Shown here: positions 1 to 6,128 of the stretch, piece after piece
Numbering within the stretch: the first letter of the stretch is position 1
Layout: the number at the start of each line of letters is the position of its first letter
Source: JBCBEX01 sp039177895
Lineage (GTDB): Bacteria > Bacteroidota > Rhodothermia > Rhodothermales > Rubricoccaceae
Length of the DNA stretch: 9,207 nucleotides
Direction: 5' to 3'
Assembly (NCBI GenBank): GCA_039177895.1
Contig: JBCDFO010000178.1
Span: 1-9,207 of the forward strand
Position numbers and translations under genes: made by a program
The notes under the pieces: generated by a model
Told to the model about the DNA's origin: nothing
The model's database searches: none
Seen by the model: the letters and a program-made list of their open reading frames with translations, nothing else

Positions 1-182
1 ATCTCCGCGATCTTGCCGTCGCGAACCAGCACGTCGGTGTTCTCCAGCGTGCCGTTGATGACCGTGAGCACGGTGGCCCCCCGGATCAGCAGGTCGCCCC
101 GCGCGTCGGGCGGCGGTAGGTCAGGCTGCGCGGTCGCGGTGAGGCAGAGCGCAGAGAGCAGAAAGCAGAAGAGAAGGCGCAT
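1..182 (-). CDS. Amidohydrolase family protein, N-terminal fragment (cut by window edge)
   Basis: Only the first 60 codons are inside the window; the gene continues past base 1. The start is the ATG read from 182 to 180. It opens with a signal peptide: MRLL, then a hydrophobic stretch rich in Leu, Phe and Cys, ending near ATAQ at about residue 19, so the product should be exported. After a short proline-rich linker, residues 30-60 read DLLIRGATVLTV, then DVLVRDGKIAEI. This is the N-terminal beta-strand signature that opens imidazolonepropionase/dihydroorotase-like amidohydrolases, metal-dependent hydrolases of cyclic amides or peptides. The catalytic HxH and later ligands lie outside the window, so activity cannot be judged. 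The start is 55 bp downstream of the stop of the complete amidohydrolase on the same strand, so the two are probably co-transcribed. The substrate is unknown. Confidence 0.8.
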   Translation of the reverse strand, partial: MRLLFCFLLSALCLTATAQPDLPPPDARGDLLIRGATVLTVINGTLENTDVLVRDGKIAE

Positions 183-237
183 GGGGTGCAGCGAGCCCGC
201 GTGAGAAACCAAGGACAAAAAGACGGAGGACCTGCGG

Positions 238-1926
238 CTATTCCGGCTGCCGCGTGGCCTCCATAGGGATCGTGAAGTCGCCGCCCTGGACTTCGAGTGC
301 GCCGGAGAACGTGTCGCCGTCGATGAGGCCGGTGCCGGTGATGCGGCCCATGCCAGGGGCGTCGAAGACCATCGTGAGGACGTTGCCCTCGAGCGTCACC
401 GAGTCGAACGTGACTGTGCCGAGTTGGGGCGTCGTGATCGAGCCTGAGAGGTTGTCTGCATTGCCTTCGAGGGTAAACGTGCCCGAGGTCGGGCTACCGG
501 GGACCTCGGCGGTGTAGTCCCATGTGCCCGTCGCGATGACGACTGCGTCCAGGTCAGCCCCTTCGGGCGCTTCGTCCTGCTTCATCTCGAACAGGTGCCC
601 GTCTACAACGACGTAGCGGATGGGCGTGTCCTCCTCGAAGTACGAGCCCTGCGTGACGACCAGGTTGCCCATCCGGCCCGCCTCAACGGTCCCATGCATC
701 GCGCTCAGGCCGACGAGGTCCGCGGCGTCGGTCGTCAGCGCGGCGAGAGCGGCGTCCTCCGAGAGCCCAGCCGCGATGAGGCGGCGCAGGTTGGCGCGCA
801 CGTCGCCGGGCTTCATGTCGAAGAGCGCGAACGCGAAGGGCACGGCGCGATCCTCGAGGTCGGCAGCGCTCCCTTCGAGGCGCTCCATCGCGGCGCGGCG
901 CTTCGCCATGAGCGCTTCGCGCTCCGCGTCGAGGCCCTCGTAGGAGAAGGTGCGCGTCGCCAGGGCCGCGTCGCTGGCCGTCGAGTCCTCCTCCAGCGCG
1001 TCGGGGAGGTCGAGCGAGAGCAGCAGCGGACGGTCCTCGTCGGCGAGGCGGTCCGCGAGCGGCGTCGCGTCGAGGAGGCCAGCCAACAGCACCTCGGTCC
1101 CCGTGTCGGCTGCTAGCTTGAGCGCCCGGTGGGCCTCGTTGGAGTCGTCCACCACGAAGAACAGCACCTGGTCGCCGCGTGCGGCTGGGGCGAGCGCGTC
1201 TATGACGGGGTCATAGGTGAGGCGCCCACGCCCGCGCGGCACCTCCGCGTAGGTCTCGGCGGCAGCATCCATCTCGCTGGCCTGCTGCATCAGCTCGCGC
1301 ATCCGCGCGATAATGGCCATCGGCGTGGCCGGGTAGACGCCCGGCGCGGTGTCAAACTGAGCGAGCTGCGCCACGTCGCCGCGCAGCACCATCGACTCCG
1401 GGGTGTCGCCCGCGAGCAGGATGAGCGCCGTGGTCCCGGCGAAAAACCCGTCCCGGGGAGCTACGTGGGCGGCCGTGAAGCCGATCTCGCGGAGCTGCTC
1501 GATTCGTCCCTGGTCGGCATCGAGCAGAGCGCGCACGTCGCGGTCGGGCGTGAGGCCCGAATGGGCGCGCGGCGGCTCGTCGGGGTTGTCGATGTCGGGG
1601 TCGTCACCGTCGGGCTTCGGGACGCCCGCATAGCCCAACGCGTCGATGAAGCCCGCGTACACCGTCAGCGAGTCGGCCTCGATGACGCGGGCGTCGAACG
1701 GGATCGTCACATCCGGTCCGACGGCGGCGATGAGCCCGTCGCGCACGACGACAGTGGCGCGGTCAAGCGCCTGGCCGGGAGCTTGGACGACGCGCGCGTT
1801 CGTGAACGCCAGCGTGCGGGTGACAGGGCGGAGGGGCGTGTCCTCGGTGACAGCGCGTTGCGCGTGGACCGAGGGGGCCACGCTGCTGAGCACCAGCAGC
1901 GAGCAGAGCAGGGCGAGGAAGCGCAT
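238..1926 (-). CDS. Exported amidohydrolase-like protein lacking the HxH metal motif, with C-terminal beta domain
   Basis: The product is 562 residues. The frame is open for 49 codons further upstream, but the ATG at 1926 begins a clear signal peptide (MRFLALL, hydrophobic core, VHAQ near residue 23), so I start it there. Residues 40-90 (FTNARVV, VVVRDGLIAAVG) match the N-terminal strand region of amidohydrolases. Residues 363-425 (VPFAFALFD, an AAGLSEDAALAALT helix, GTVEAGRMGNLVV) match the family's C-terminal part. At the usual G-x-I-D-x-H-x-H site the sequence is GFIDALGY (92-99), so both histidines are replaced, by Leu97 and Tyr99. A metal-free or non-catalytic role is therefore likely. 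From about residue 461, starting ATGTWDY, comes a Gly/Thr-rich domain of roughly 100 residues with alternating strands, probably a small beta barrel. The pairing with a second amidohydrolase suggests the two act together in the envelope; this is inference. Confidence 0.85.
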   Translation of the reverse strand: MRFLALLCSLLVLSSVAPSVHAQRAVTEDTPLRPVTRTLAFTNARVVQAPGQALDRATVVVRDGLIAAVGPDVTIPFDARVIEADSLTVYAGFIDALGYAGVPKPDGDDPDIDNPDEPPRAHSGLTPDRDVRALLDADQGRIEQLREIGFTAAHVAPRDGFFAGTTALILLAGDTPESMVLRGDVAQLAQFDTAPGVYPATPMAIIARMRELMQQASEMDAAAETYAEVPRGRGRLTYDPVIDALAPAARGDQVLFFVVDDSNEAHRALKLAADTGTEVLLAGLLDATPLADRLADEDRPLLLSLDLPDALEEDSTASDAALATRTFSYEGLDAEREALMAKRRAAMERLEGSAADLEDRAVPFAFALFDMKPGDVRANLRRLIAAGLSEDAALAALTTDAADLVGLSAMHGTVEAGRMGNLVVTQGSYFEEDTPIRYVVVDGHLFEMKQDEAPEGADLDAVVIATGTWDYTAEVPGSPTSGTFTLEGNADNLSGSITTPQLGTVTFDSVTLEGNVLTMVFDAPGMGRITGTGLIDGDTFSGALEVQGGDFTIPMEATRQPE

Positions 1927-1927
1927 A

Positions 1928-1949
1928 GAAGAGCCGCGTGGAAGAGCCG
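1928..1949 (-). repeat. 9-bp direct repeat in the leader of the amidohydrolase gene
   Basis: GAAGAGCCG occurs at 1928-1936 and again at 1941-1949 (plus-strand reading), a 13-bp period, ending one base before the start codon of the minus-strand amidohydrolase. It lies in the probable 5' leader. It may be a recent short duplication or a binding site; no function is shown. Confidence 0.4.
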
Positions 1950-1953
1950 AGCC

Positions 1954-1961
1954 CGAAGATA
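1954..1961 (-). promoter_or_regulatory. Possible -7 promoter box for the amidohydrolase operon
   Basis: On the minus strand this reads TATCTTCG, seven of eight positions fitting the Bacteroidota -7 consensus TAnnTTTG. It lies 27 bases upstream of the ATG at 1926. No convincing -33 TTTG element is seen at the usual distance, so this is a weak call. Confidence 0.25.
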
Positions 1962-1963
1962 GC

Positions 1964-1977
1964 GTTCCAGCAGGAAC
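1964..1977. promoter_or_regulatory. Inverted repeat in the divergent intergenic region, possible operator
   Basis: GTTCC at 1964-1968 and GGAAC at 1973-1977 form a perfect 5-bp inverted repeat around AGCA. It lies between the divergently transcribed amidohydrolase (start 1926) and epimerase (start 2051), directly upstream of the possible -7 box at 1954-1961, where a repressor could sit. It is short enough to be chance. Confidence 0.3.
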
Positions 1978-2050
1978 TGCCGACGAGGACGCCTGCACCG
2001 AAGGGGGTACGCGACCGATCTTGTAGCATCCTCTCCAGCATCCGTCCGCC

Positions 2051-3058
2051 ATGAGCCGCCGCGCATTTGTCACCGGAGGAACCGGCTTCGTCGGAAGCCA
2101 CCTCGTCGAAGAACTCTTGGCGCGCGGCTACGCCGAGGTGCGCTGCCTCGTGCGCTCGCGCCGCAAGTGGCTCGGCGGCCTCGCCATCACCCCGGTCGCG
2201 GGCGGGCTCCACGACCTCGACGCGCTTCTGGACGGCGTCGCAGGCGTCGAGGAGGTCTACCACGTCGCTGGCCTCACGCGAGCGCGCACGCAGGACGAAC
2301 TCGACCGGGCGAATGTCTCCGGCACGCTCAACGTGCTCGAAGCGGTGCGCACGGCCGCGCCGTCGGTGCGGCGGGTGGTGGTGGTGAGCAGCCTCGCCGC
2401 CGTCGGGCCGAGCCCGGTCGCGGAGGGCAAGCCACAGGCGCTCGACGAGGCCGCCCCGCTCGCGCCGATCTCGATGTACGGCCGCAGCAAGGCCACGATG
2501 GAATGGGCGCTCGACGGGTGGCGCGCGAAGCATCCCGGTGCGCCTGCGATCACCCTCGTCCGCCCGCCCGCCGTCTACGGTCCGCGCGAGGCCGACATCT
2601 TCACGATGATCCAGACAGCCAGCCGCGGCCTGTTTCCTATCGTCGGCGACGGTGCCACGAAGGCGCTCTCGCTCGTCCACGTCCGCGACCTGGTGCGCGG
2701 CATCGTGGACCTGGCGGCGTCACCGCTGGCTGAAGGGGAGACGTATTTCGTCGGGAGCGAGGCCGCCTACTCCTGGTCCGAGATCCGCGACGCGGTCGTG
2801 GGTGCGCTCGGCGGGCGGACGCTCACGGTGAAGGTGCCGCCGACGCTCGTCACCGGCATCGGGACGGTCGTGGAGAAGGTCGCCGGGGTGTTCGGGCAGT
2901 ACCCGCCGCTCAACCGCGAGAAGGCCGAGGAGGCGCGCCATGCCTGGATCTGCTCCGTCGCGAAGGCCAAGCGGCACGTCGGCTTCGCGCAGACCGTCCC
3001 GCTCGATGCTGGGATGCGGGAGACGGTCGCCTGGTACCGCGCCGAAGGCTGGCTGTGA
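2051..3058 (+). CDS. NAD-dependent epimerase/dehydratase (extended SDR family)
   Basis: The product is a cytoplasmic protein of 335 residues, a normal length for an extended short-chain dehydrogenase/reductase. The N-terminal Rossmann motif GGTGFVG is at residues 9-15. An acidic/basic stretch RCLVRSRRK (31-39) follows the second strand, and Arg at its end may favour NADP over NAD (inference). The catalytic serine region VVSSLAAVG is at 111-119. The YxxxK pair is Y143/K147 (MYGRSK). RPPAVYGPRE (171-180) is the typical substrate-domain turn, and SLVHVRDLV (207-215) is the usual extended-SDR helix start. No transmembrane segment is visible. Likely substrates are a nucleotide sugar, a flavonoid-like ketone or a sterol/hopanoid-linked sugar; the sequence does not decide. 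The ATG at 2051 is right where homology begins and has no Shine-Dalgarno. The gene is divergent from the amidohydrolases and is followed 78 bp later by the cyclic-nucleotide-binding gene. Confidence 0.9.
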   Translation: MSRRAFVTGGTGFVGSHLVEELLARGYAEVRCLVRSRRKWLGGLAITPVAGGLHDLDALLDGVAGVEEVYHVAGLTRARTQDELDRANVSGTLNVLEAVRTAAPSVRRVVVVSSLAAVGPSPVAEGKPQALDEAAPLAPISMYGRSKATMEWALDGWRAKHPGAPAITLVRPPAVYGPREADIFTMIQTASRGLFPIVGDGATKALSLVHVRDLVRGIVDLAASPLAEGETYFVGSEAAYSWSEIRDAVVGALGGRTLTVKVPPTLVTGIGTVVEKVAGVFGQYPPLNREKAEEARHAWICSVAKAKRHVGFAQTVPLDAGMRETVAWYRAEGWL

Positions 3059-3097
3059 GCGTCGGCGAAGCGGGGGGCTATACCGCACGAGACAAGG

Positions 3098-3105
3098 TAT
3101 TTTAC
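3098..3105 (+). promoter_or_regulatory. Possible -7 promoter box upstream of the cyclic-nucleotide-binding gene
   Basis: TATTTTAC is an AT-rich island in very GC-rich DNA, partly matching TAnnTTTG, 31 bases before the GTG at 3137. No -33 element is visible, so it is only a candidate. Confidence 0.22.
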
Positions 3106-3136
3106 CCGAGTTTCCCGCTCACCGCTCTGCTCTCGC

Positions 3137-3760
3137 GTGTCTTCGCTGCTCCAGCGCCTTCCGCCTCCGATCTCGGCACCGCTGCGTCGGCTTCTGCGCC
3201 AGCCCGAAGACCCGCGTTTGGAGGCGGCCGTCTCGATCCTGGCGGGCTGCCCGCTCTTCGCTTGTTTTCGCCGCGCCGACCTCTACGACCTCGCGCGCCA
3301 CGTCCACACCCGCGACTATGACCGTGGCGAGGTGATCTACTTCGCGCGCGACCCAGGGCTGGGACTTTACGTCGTGGTGCACGGAGCCGTCTCGCTGTGC
3401 ACCCGCTGCGACGACGGTGGGGTGGGCAGTGCCGATGACGAGGTCGTGCACCGTGTCGGCCCGGGGGGGACGTTCGGCGAGCGGGCGCTCCTCGGCGAGC
3501 ACCGCCGCGCGACCCGTGCCGAGGCGGCCGACGACACGCGCGTGCTCGGCTTCTTCCGCCCCGACTTCAAGACCCTCATCAAGCGCCACCCGAAGCTCGG
3601 GACGCAGGTCGCGCTCGCCGTGGGCCAGTACCTCGCCGCCCGCGAGGCGCTCCTCCGCGACGCCCTCTCGGCCTCCGAGTCGCCGGTCGCGGTGAATCGG
3701 CTGCTTTACGGCCTGCGCGTCCCGGACGGCACCTGCGATCCGATGCTGTTCTTCCGGTAG
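3137..3760 (+). CDS. Stand-alone cyclic nucleotide-binding (Crp/PKA-type) domain protein
   Basis: The product has 207 residues. Residues about 33-145 form a cNMP-binding fold: an N-terminal helix (SILAGCPLFACFRRADLYDLARHV), the strand region RGEVIYF (63-69), then LYVVVHGAVSL (77-87). The phosphate-binding cassette is intact: GPGGTFGERALL (108-119) followed by R123, R124 and A125, matching the family pattern F-G-E-x-A-L-x(n)-R-A. That argues for real binding of cAMP, cGMP or a related ligand. The remaining roughly 60 residues are a helical tail (KTLIKRHPKLG, VALAVGQYLAAREALLRDAL) with no helix-turn-helix, unlike Crp/Fnr regulators of about 220-250 residues. It therefore probably works by protein contact rather than DNA binding. 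The start is GTG; no in-frame ATG precedes the domain. A terminator-like hairpin follows the stop. The target is unknown. Confidence 0.8.
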   Translation: MSSLLQRLPPPISAPLRRLLRQPEDPRLEAAVSILAGCPLFACFRRADLYDLARHVHTRDYDRGEVIYFARDPGLGLYVVVHGAVSLCTRCDDGGVGSADDEVVHRVGPGGTFGERALLGEHRRATRAEAADDTRVLGFFRPDFKTLIKRHPKLGTQVALAVGQYLAAREALLRDALSASESPVAVNRLLYGLRVPDGTCDPMLFFR

Positions 3761-3768
3761 GGGTGGCG

Positions 3769-3793
3769 CTGCCGCAGTGGTGCGGTGGGTTTT
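3769..3793 (+). terminator. Candidate Rho-independent terminator after the cyclic-nucleotide-binding gene
   Basis: Eight bases after the TAG at 3758-3760, bases 3769-3776 can pair with 3781-3788: a five-pair core CCGCA/TGCGG around a GTGG loop, extended by two G-U pairs and one C-G pair. It is followed by G and TTTT at 3790-3793. The U-tract is short, so termination may be partial. It would separate this gene from rlmD. Confidence 0.45.
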
Positions 3794-3867
3794 GGATGGA
3801 GGTCGAACTGCGCGGCGCGGCGCGGGTTTGAGTGCTTTCGCACCGACTCTCCGATTCCCCGACCCCC

Positions 3868-5328
3868 ATGTCCACTGATACGCGTCCGCCCAAGATCAAG
3901 CGCGGGGCCTCCGTCGAACTGACCCTCGAAAAGTTCGCGGACCGAGGCAAGTCGCTCGCCCGGGTCGACGGCTACGTCGTCTTCGTGCCGCGGGGTGTGC
4001 CGGGCGACCGCGTGCGCGTCGGCATCCGCAAGCGGAAGCGGAGCTACGCCGAGGGCGTGATCGAGGAGGTGCTGACGCCGAGCCCCCTCCGCACCGACCC
4101 ACGCTGCACCTACTTTGGGACGTGCGGCGGCTGCAAGTGGCAGCACGTGCAGTACGACGCCCAACTCGAAGCGAAGCGCCAGAGCGTCGCTGAGGCGTTC
4201 GCGCATGCCGGGGGCTTCGAGGCGTCCACGTCTGGAGCAGTGGGCATCAACGTGCTGCCGACCATCGGGATGGAGACGGCAGACGGTGCTGCGCCGTTTT
4301 TCTACCGCAATAAGATGGAGTTCAGCTTCTCGGCGCGGCGCTGGCTCACCGACTGGGAGATCGCGTCCGGTGAGCAGTTCGACACCAGCTTCGCGCTTGG
4401 CCTCCACGCGCCCGGCCGCTTCGACGCGGTCCTCGACCTCGACGCGTGCTACCTGCAGTCCGAGTGGAGCAGCCGCCTCGTGAACGCCACGCGCGTGTTC
4501 GCGAAGGAGCACGGGTGGAAGCCGTGGGCGATCCGCGACCACGAAGGCTTCCTCCGCCACCTCGTCGTCCGCACGCCCGGCAACACCGACGAGCGGATGG
4601 TCGTCCTCACCACGAACGGCCACGACGCCGAACGCATGGAGGCGTTCGCTGCGATGCTACGGGCCGACTTCCCCGAGACGACCACGTTCGTCAATGCCGT
4701 CAACACCGGCAAGGCGCAGGTCGCCTTCGGCGAGGTCTACCACACCATCTTCGGGCCGGGTGTCGTCCATGACACCATCGGCGGCTACCGCTTCGAGATC
4801 GCTCCGAACGCCTTCTTTCAGACGAACACCCGCCAGGCCGAGCGCCTCTACGCCGTCGCGGCTGACTTCGCCGACCTCACGCCCGACGACCTCGTCTACG
4901 ACCTCTACAGCGGCGCTGGGACGATCTCGATCTACCTCGCCGACAAGGTCAAGCACGTCGTCGGTGTCGAGCTGATCGAGGCCGCTGTCGAGAACGCGAA
5001 GGCCAACGCGAAGGCCAACGGCGTCACGAACGTCACCTTCGCCCAGGGCGACATGCGCGACCTCTTCGCCCCCGCCTTCATCGAGGAGCACGGACGGCCC
5101 GACGTGCTAATCGTAGACCCGCCACGCGCCGGGCTCCACCCGAAGGTGGTCGAGCAGATCGGCAAGTTGCGCCCGGAGCGGTTCGTCTACGTGTCGTGCA
5201 ACCCCCAGAGCCAGGCCCGCGACCTCGCGCTGCTGAAGGACATCTACCGCGTGGAGCAGGTGCAGCCGGTCGACCTCTTCCCGCACACGCATCACGTCGA
5301 GGCCGTCGCCAAGCTTCGATTGCGTTAG
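3868..5328 (+). CDS. rlmD: 23S rRNA (uracil-C5)-methyltransferase, RlmD/RlmCD/TrmA family
   Basis: This enzyme uses S-adenosylmethionine to methylate C5 of a uracil in 23S rRNA (U1939 in E. coli for RlmD). The product has 486 residues. An N-terminal TRAM RNA-binding domain spans about 12-70 (SVELTLEKFADRGKSLARV, FVPRGVPGDRV). The [4Fe-4S] cysteines are C80, C86 and C89 (CTYFGTCGGCKWQH) plus C194 (LDACYLQ). The methyltransferase domain has DLYSGAGTISIYLA (345-358), VVGVELIEAAVENA (364-377) and LIVDPPRAGLHP (414-425). The catalytic cysteine is C444 in YVSCNPQSQARD, and the general-base glutamate is E478 in the PHTHHVEAVAKL tail. All key residues are present, so it should be active. I use the ATG at 3868; an in-frame GTG at 3832 would add 12 residues of no family similarity. 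In some phyla one enzyme (RlmCD) modifies two sites, so the exact target is uncertain. Confidence 0.92.
   Translation: MSTDTRPPKIKRGASVELTLEKFADRGKSLARVDGYVVFVPRGVPGDRVRVGIRKRKRSYAEGVIEEVLTPSPLRTDPRCTYFGTCGGCKWQHVQYDAQLEAKRQSVAEAFAHAGGFEASTSGAVGINVLPTIGMETADGAAPFFYRNKMEFSFSARRWLTDWEIASGEQFDTSFALGLHAPGRFDAVLDLDACYLQSEWSSRLVNATRVFAKEHGWKPWAIRDHEGFLRHLVVRTPGNTDERMVVLTTNGHDAERMEAFAAMLRADFPETTTFVNAVNTGKAQVAFGEVYHTIFGPGVVHDTIGGYRFEIAPNAFFQTNTRQAERLYAVAADFADLTPDDLVYDLYSGAGTISIYLADKVKHVVGVELIEAAVENAKANAKANGVTNVTFAQGDMRDLFAPAFIEEHGRPDVLIVDPPRAGLHPKVVEQIGKLRPERFVYVSCNPQSQARDLALLKDIYRVEQVQPVDLFPHTHHVEAVAKLRLR
4993..5016 (+). repeat. 12-bp tandem duplication inside rlmD
   Basis: AACGCGAAGGCC occurs twice in direct succession (4993-5004 and 5005-5016) and encodes NAKANAKA in the helix after the second SAM-binding strand. 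It keeps the frame and lies at a surface helix, so it is probably harmless. Confidence 0.6.
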
Positions 5329-5330
5329 CG

Positions 5331-5744
5331 TCACACTGGAGGCATCAGCGATGGAACGGCCTCCTTGCCGTGGAGGCGATAGATGCTGAAATCGACCCGG
5401 TCCGTGGTCACCACGACGCGGCTGGGCTCGGCTTCGGCAAGGGTGAGGAGCGCTGCGTCTGCTACGCTCGCACGGTTGGCATAGTGCCGGAGCAGGGCCT
5501 CCACGCGTGGACCCCACACCGGAACGATCCGCGCATCGAGCACGCGCAGAAAGTCAAGGACCAGGCCGGGGTCACCCCCGCCGCGACGTGCGAGAAACCA
5601 CGCCTCTGAGACGACGGCCTCACAGGTGAGAATAGGAGCGTCGAGCCCGTCAAGCGCCGCGCGTGCCCAGGCATGGTGCTGGTCGTCGGCATCGAGAGCG
5701 GCGATGAGTGGACCGGCATCAACGAGGTAGGCGGTGGCCTTCAC
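5331..5744 (-). CDS. PIN-domain ribonuclease toxin (VapC-like)
   Basis: The product has 137 residues, the usual size for a type II PIN toxin, a metal-dependent endoribonuclease that cuts tRNA, rRNA or mRNA when freed from its antitoxin. The acidic active-site residues are all visible: D9 (YLVDAGPLIAALD), E47 (VVSEAWFLA), D96 (ASVADAALL) and D115 (VTTDRVDFSIY), with D118 nearby. The toxin therefore looks intact. Translation starts at a GTG (5744-5742) that overlaps the antitoxin's TGA stop in the sequence GTGA, so the two are translationally coupled with antitoxin first. The stop lies only 2 bases from the stop of convergent rlmD, so transcripts from either side may run into the other gene. 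Subfamily and RNA target cannot be told from sequence alone. Confidence 0.87.
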   Translation of the reverse strand: MKATAYLVDAGPLIAALDADDQHHAWARAALDGLDAPILTCEAVVSEAWFLARRGGGDPGLVLDFLRVLDARIVPVWGPRVEALLRHYANRASVADAALLTLAEAEPSRVVVTTDRVDFSIYRLHGKEAVPSLMPPV

Positions 5745-5995
5745 AGGCCGTACCCCTCCAGGTGCGCATCGTTTGTGGAGAGGTCACCGAGGCCGGAGCG
5801 GAAGCTGCCGATGAGGTCCTCCGCCCCCTTGAGTCGCCCTTGTGGCACGTACGGCGCGTCCACGTCGGCGAGATGCTCACGGACCGCTTCCATCACAGCG
5901 TCTTTCATCGTCATGCCTCGCACCTCGGCAAGCCGCTCGATCTGGCGACGTTCTTCAGGGGCCAGGCGCATCCCGAAGTTCTTATTGGTCGGCAT
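5741..5995 (-). CDS. Ribbon-helix-helix antitoxin (VapB-like), partner of the PIN toxin
   Basis: The product has 84 residues. Residues 5-43 fit a ribbon-helix-helix DNA-binding fold: strand KNFGMRL, helix PEERRQIERLAEVRG, the turn at M28-T29, and helix MKDAVMEAVREHL. Such proteins bind DNA as dimers through the strand. The C-terminal half (about 46-84, ending DAHLEGYGL) has low complexity of structure and is where these antitoxins normally wrap the toxin. It is expected to neutralise the PIN toxin and repress its own promoter. The ATG at 5995 has no Shine-Dalgarno; a repeated 8-base word immediately upstream is the likely operator. It is divergent from glutamate dehydrogenase. Confidence 0.82.
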   Translation of the reverse strand: MPTNKNFGMRLAPEERRQIERLAEVRGMTMKDAVMEAVREHLADVDAPYVPQGRLKGAEDLIGSFRSGLGDLSTNDAHLEGYGL

Positions 5996-5996
5996 T

Positions 5997-6026
5997 GTGG
6001 TAACAGATCAGTAGAAGCGTGGTAAC
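5997..6026 (-). promoter_or_regulatory. Direct-repeat candidate operator of the toxin-antitoxin operon
   Basis: GTGGTAAC occurs at 5997-6004 and 6019-6026 (GTTACCAC on the coding strand). The copies are 22 bp apart, about two DNA turns, and the inner one begins one base upstream of the antitoxin ATG. Two ribbon-helix-helix dimers could bind the same face. Promoter-like sequences overlap: on the minus strand TTGGAT at 6038-6033 and TACTGAT at 6013-6007, 19 bp apart. One repeat lies between these elements and the other covers the probable transcription start, which fits repression. Binding is inferred from position. Confidence 0.5.
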
Positions 6027-6072
6027 GAGTGCATCCAACGGATCCTGAGGTGGAAGGTTCAGCAGAAACCCG

Positions 6073-6080
6073 TACGTTGG
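6073..6080 (+). promoter_or_regulatory. Possible -7 promoter box for glutamate dehydrogenase
   Basis: TACGTTGG fits seven of eight positions of TAnnTTTG and lies 48 bases before the ATG at 6129, giving a plausible leader of about 40 bases. No clear -33 element is present. Confidence 0.28.
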
Positions 6081-6128
6081 TGCAGCGCGTCGCTCGGCGT
6101 GCTGCCTCCCCAACCGCTCCCCCGCGCT

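Noticed and set aside
1129..1962. Long plus-strand open frame (277 codons) opposite the amidohydrolase
   Set aside because: It is antisense to a gene with a signal peptide and family motifs; its composition is Arg/Gly/Ala-rich without any recognisable domain, typical of GC-rich shadow frames.
1927..2073. N-terminal extension of the amidohydrolase by 49 codons
   Set aside because: The downstream ATG at 1926 begins a textbook signal peptide, and the extension would cross into the divergent epimerase start.
1763..2680. Minus-strand open frame (305 codons) across the divergent region
   Set aside because: It overlaps the real epimerase in antisense and the amidohydrolase in another frame; His/Arg-rich with no domain.
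3040..3067. Hairpin CGCCGA/TCGGCG spanning the epimerase stop codon
   Set aside because: Six pairs with a 16-base loop and no U-tract, in GC-rich DNA where such pairs are common; not a convincing terminator.
3706..4623. Minus-strand open frame (305 codons) opposite rlmD
   Set aside because: Shadow of rlmD, whose iron-sulfur and RNA-binding motifs are on the plus strand.
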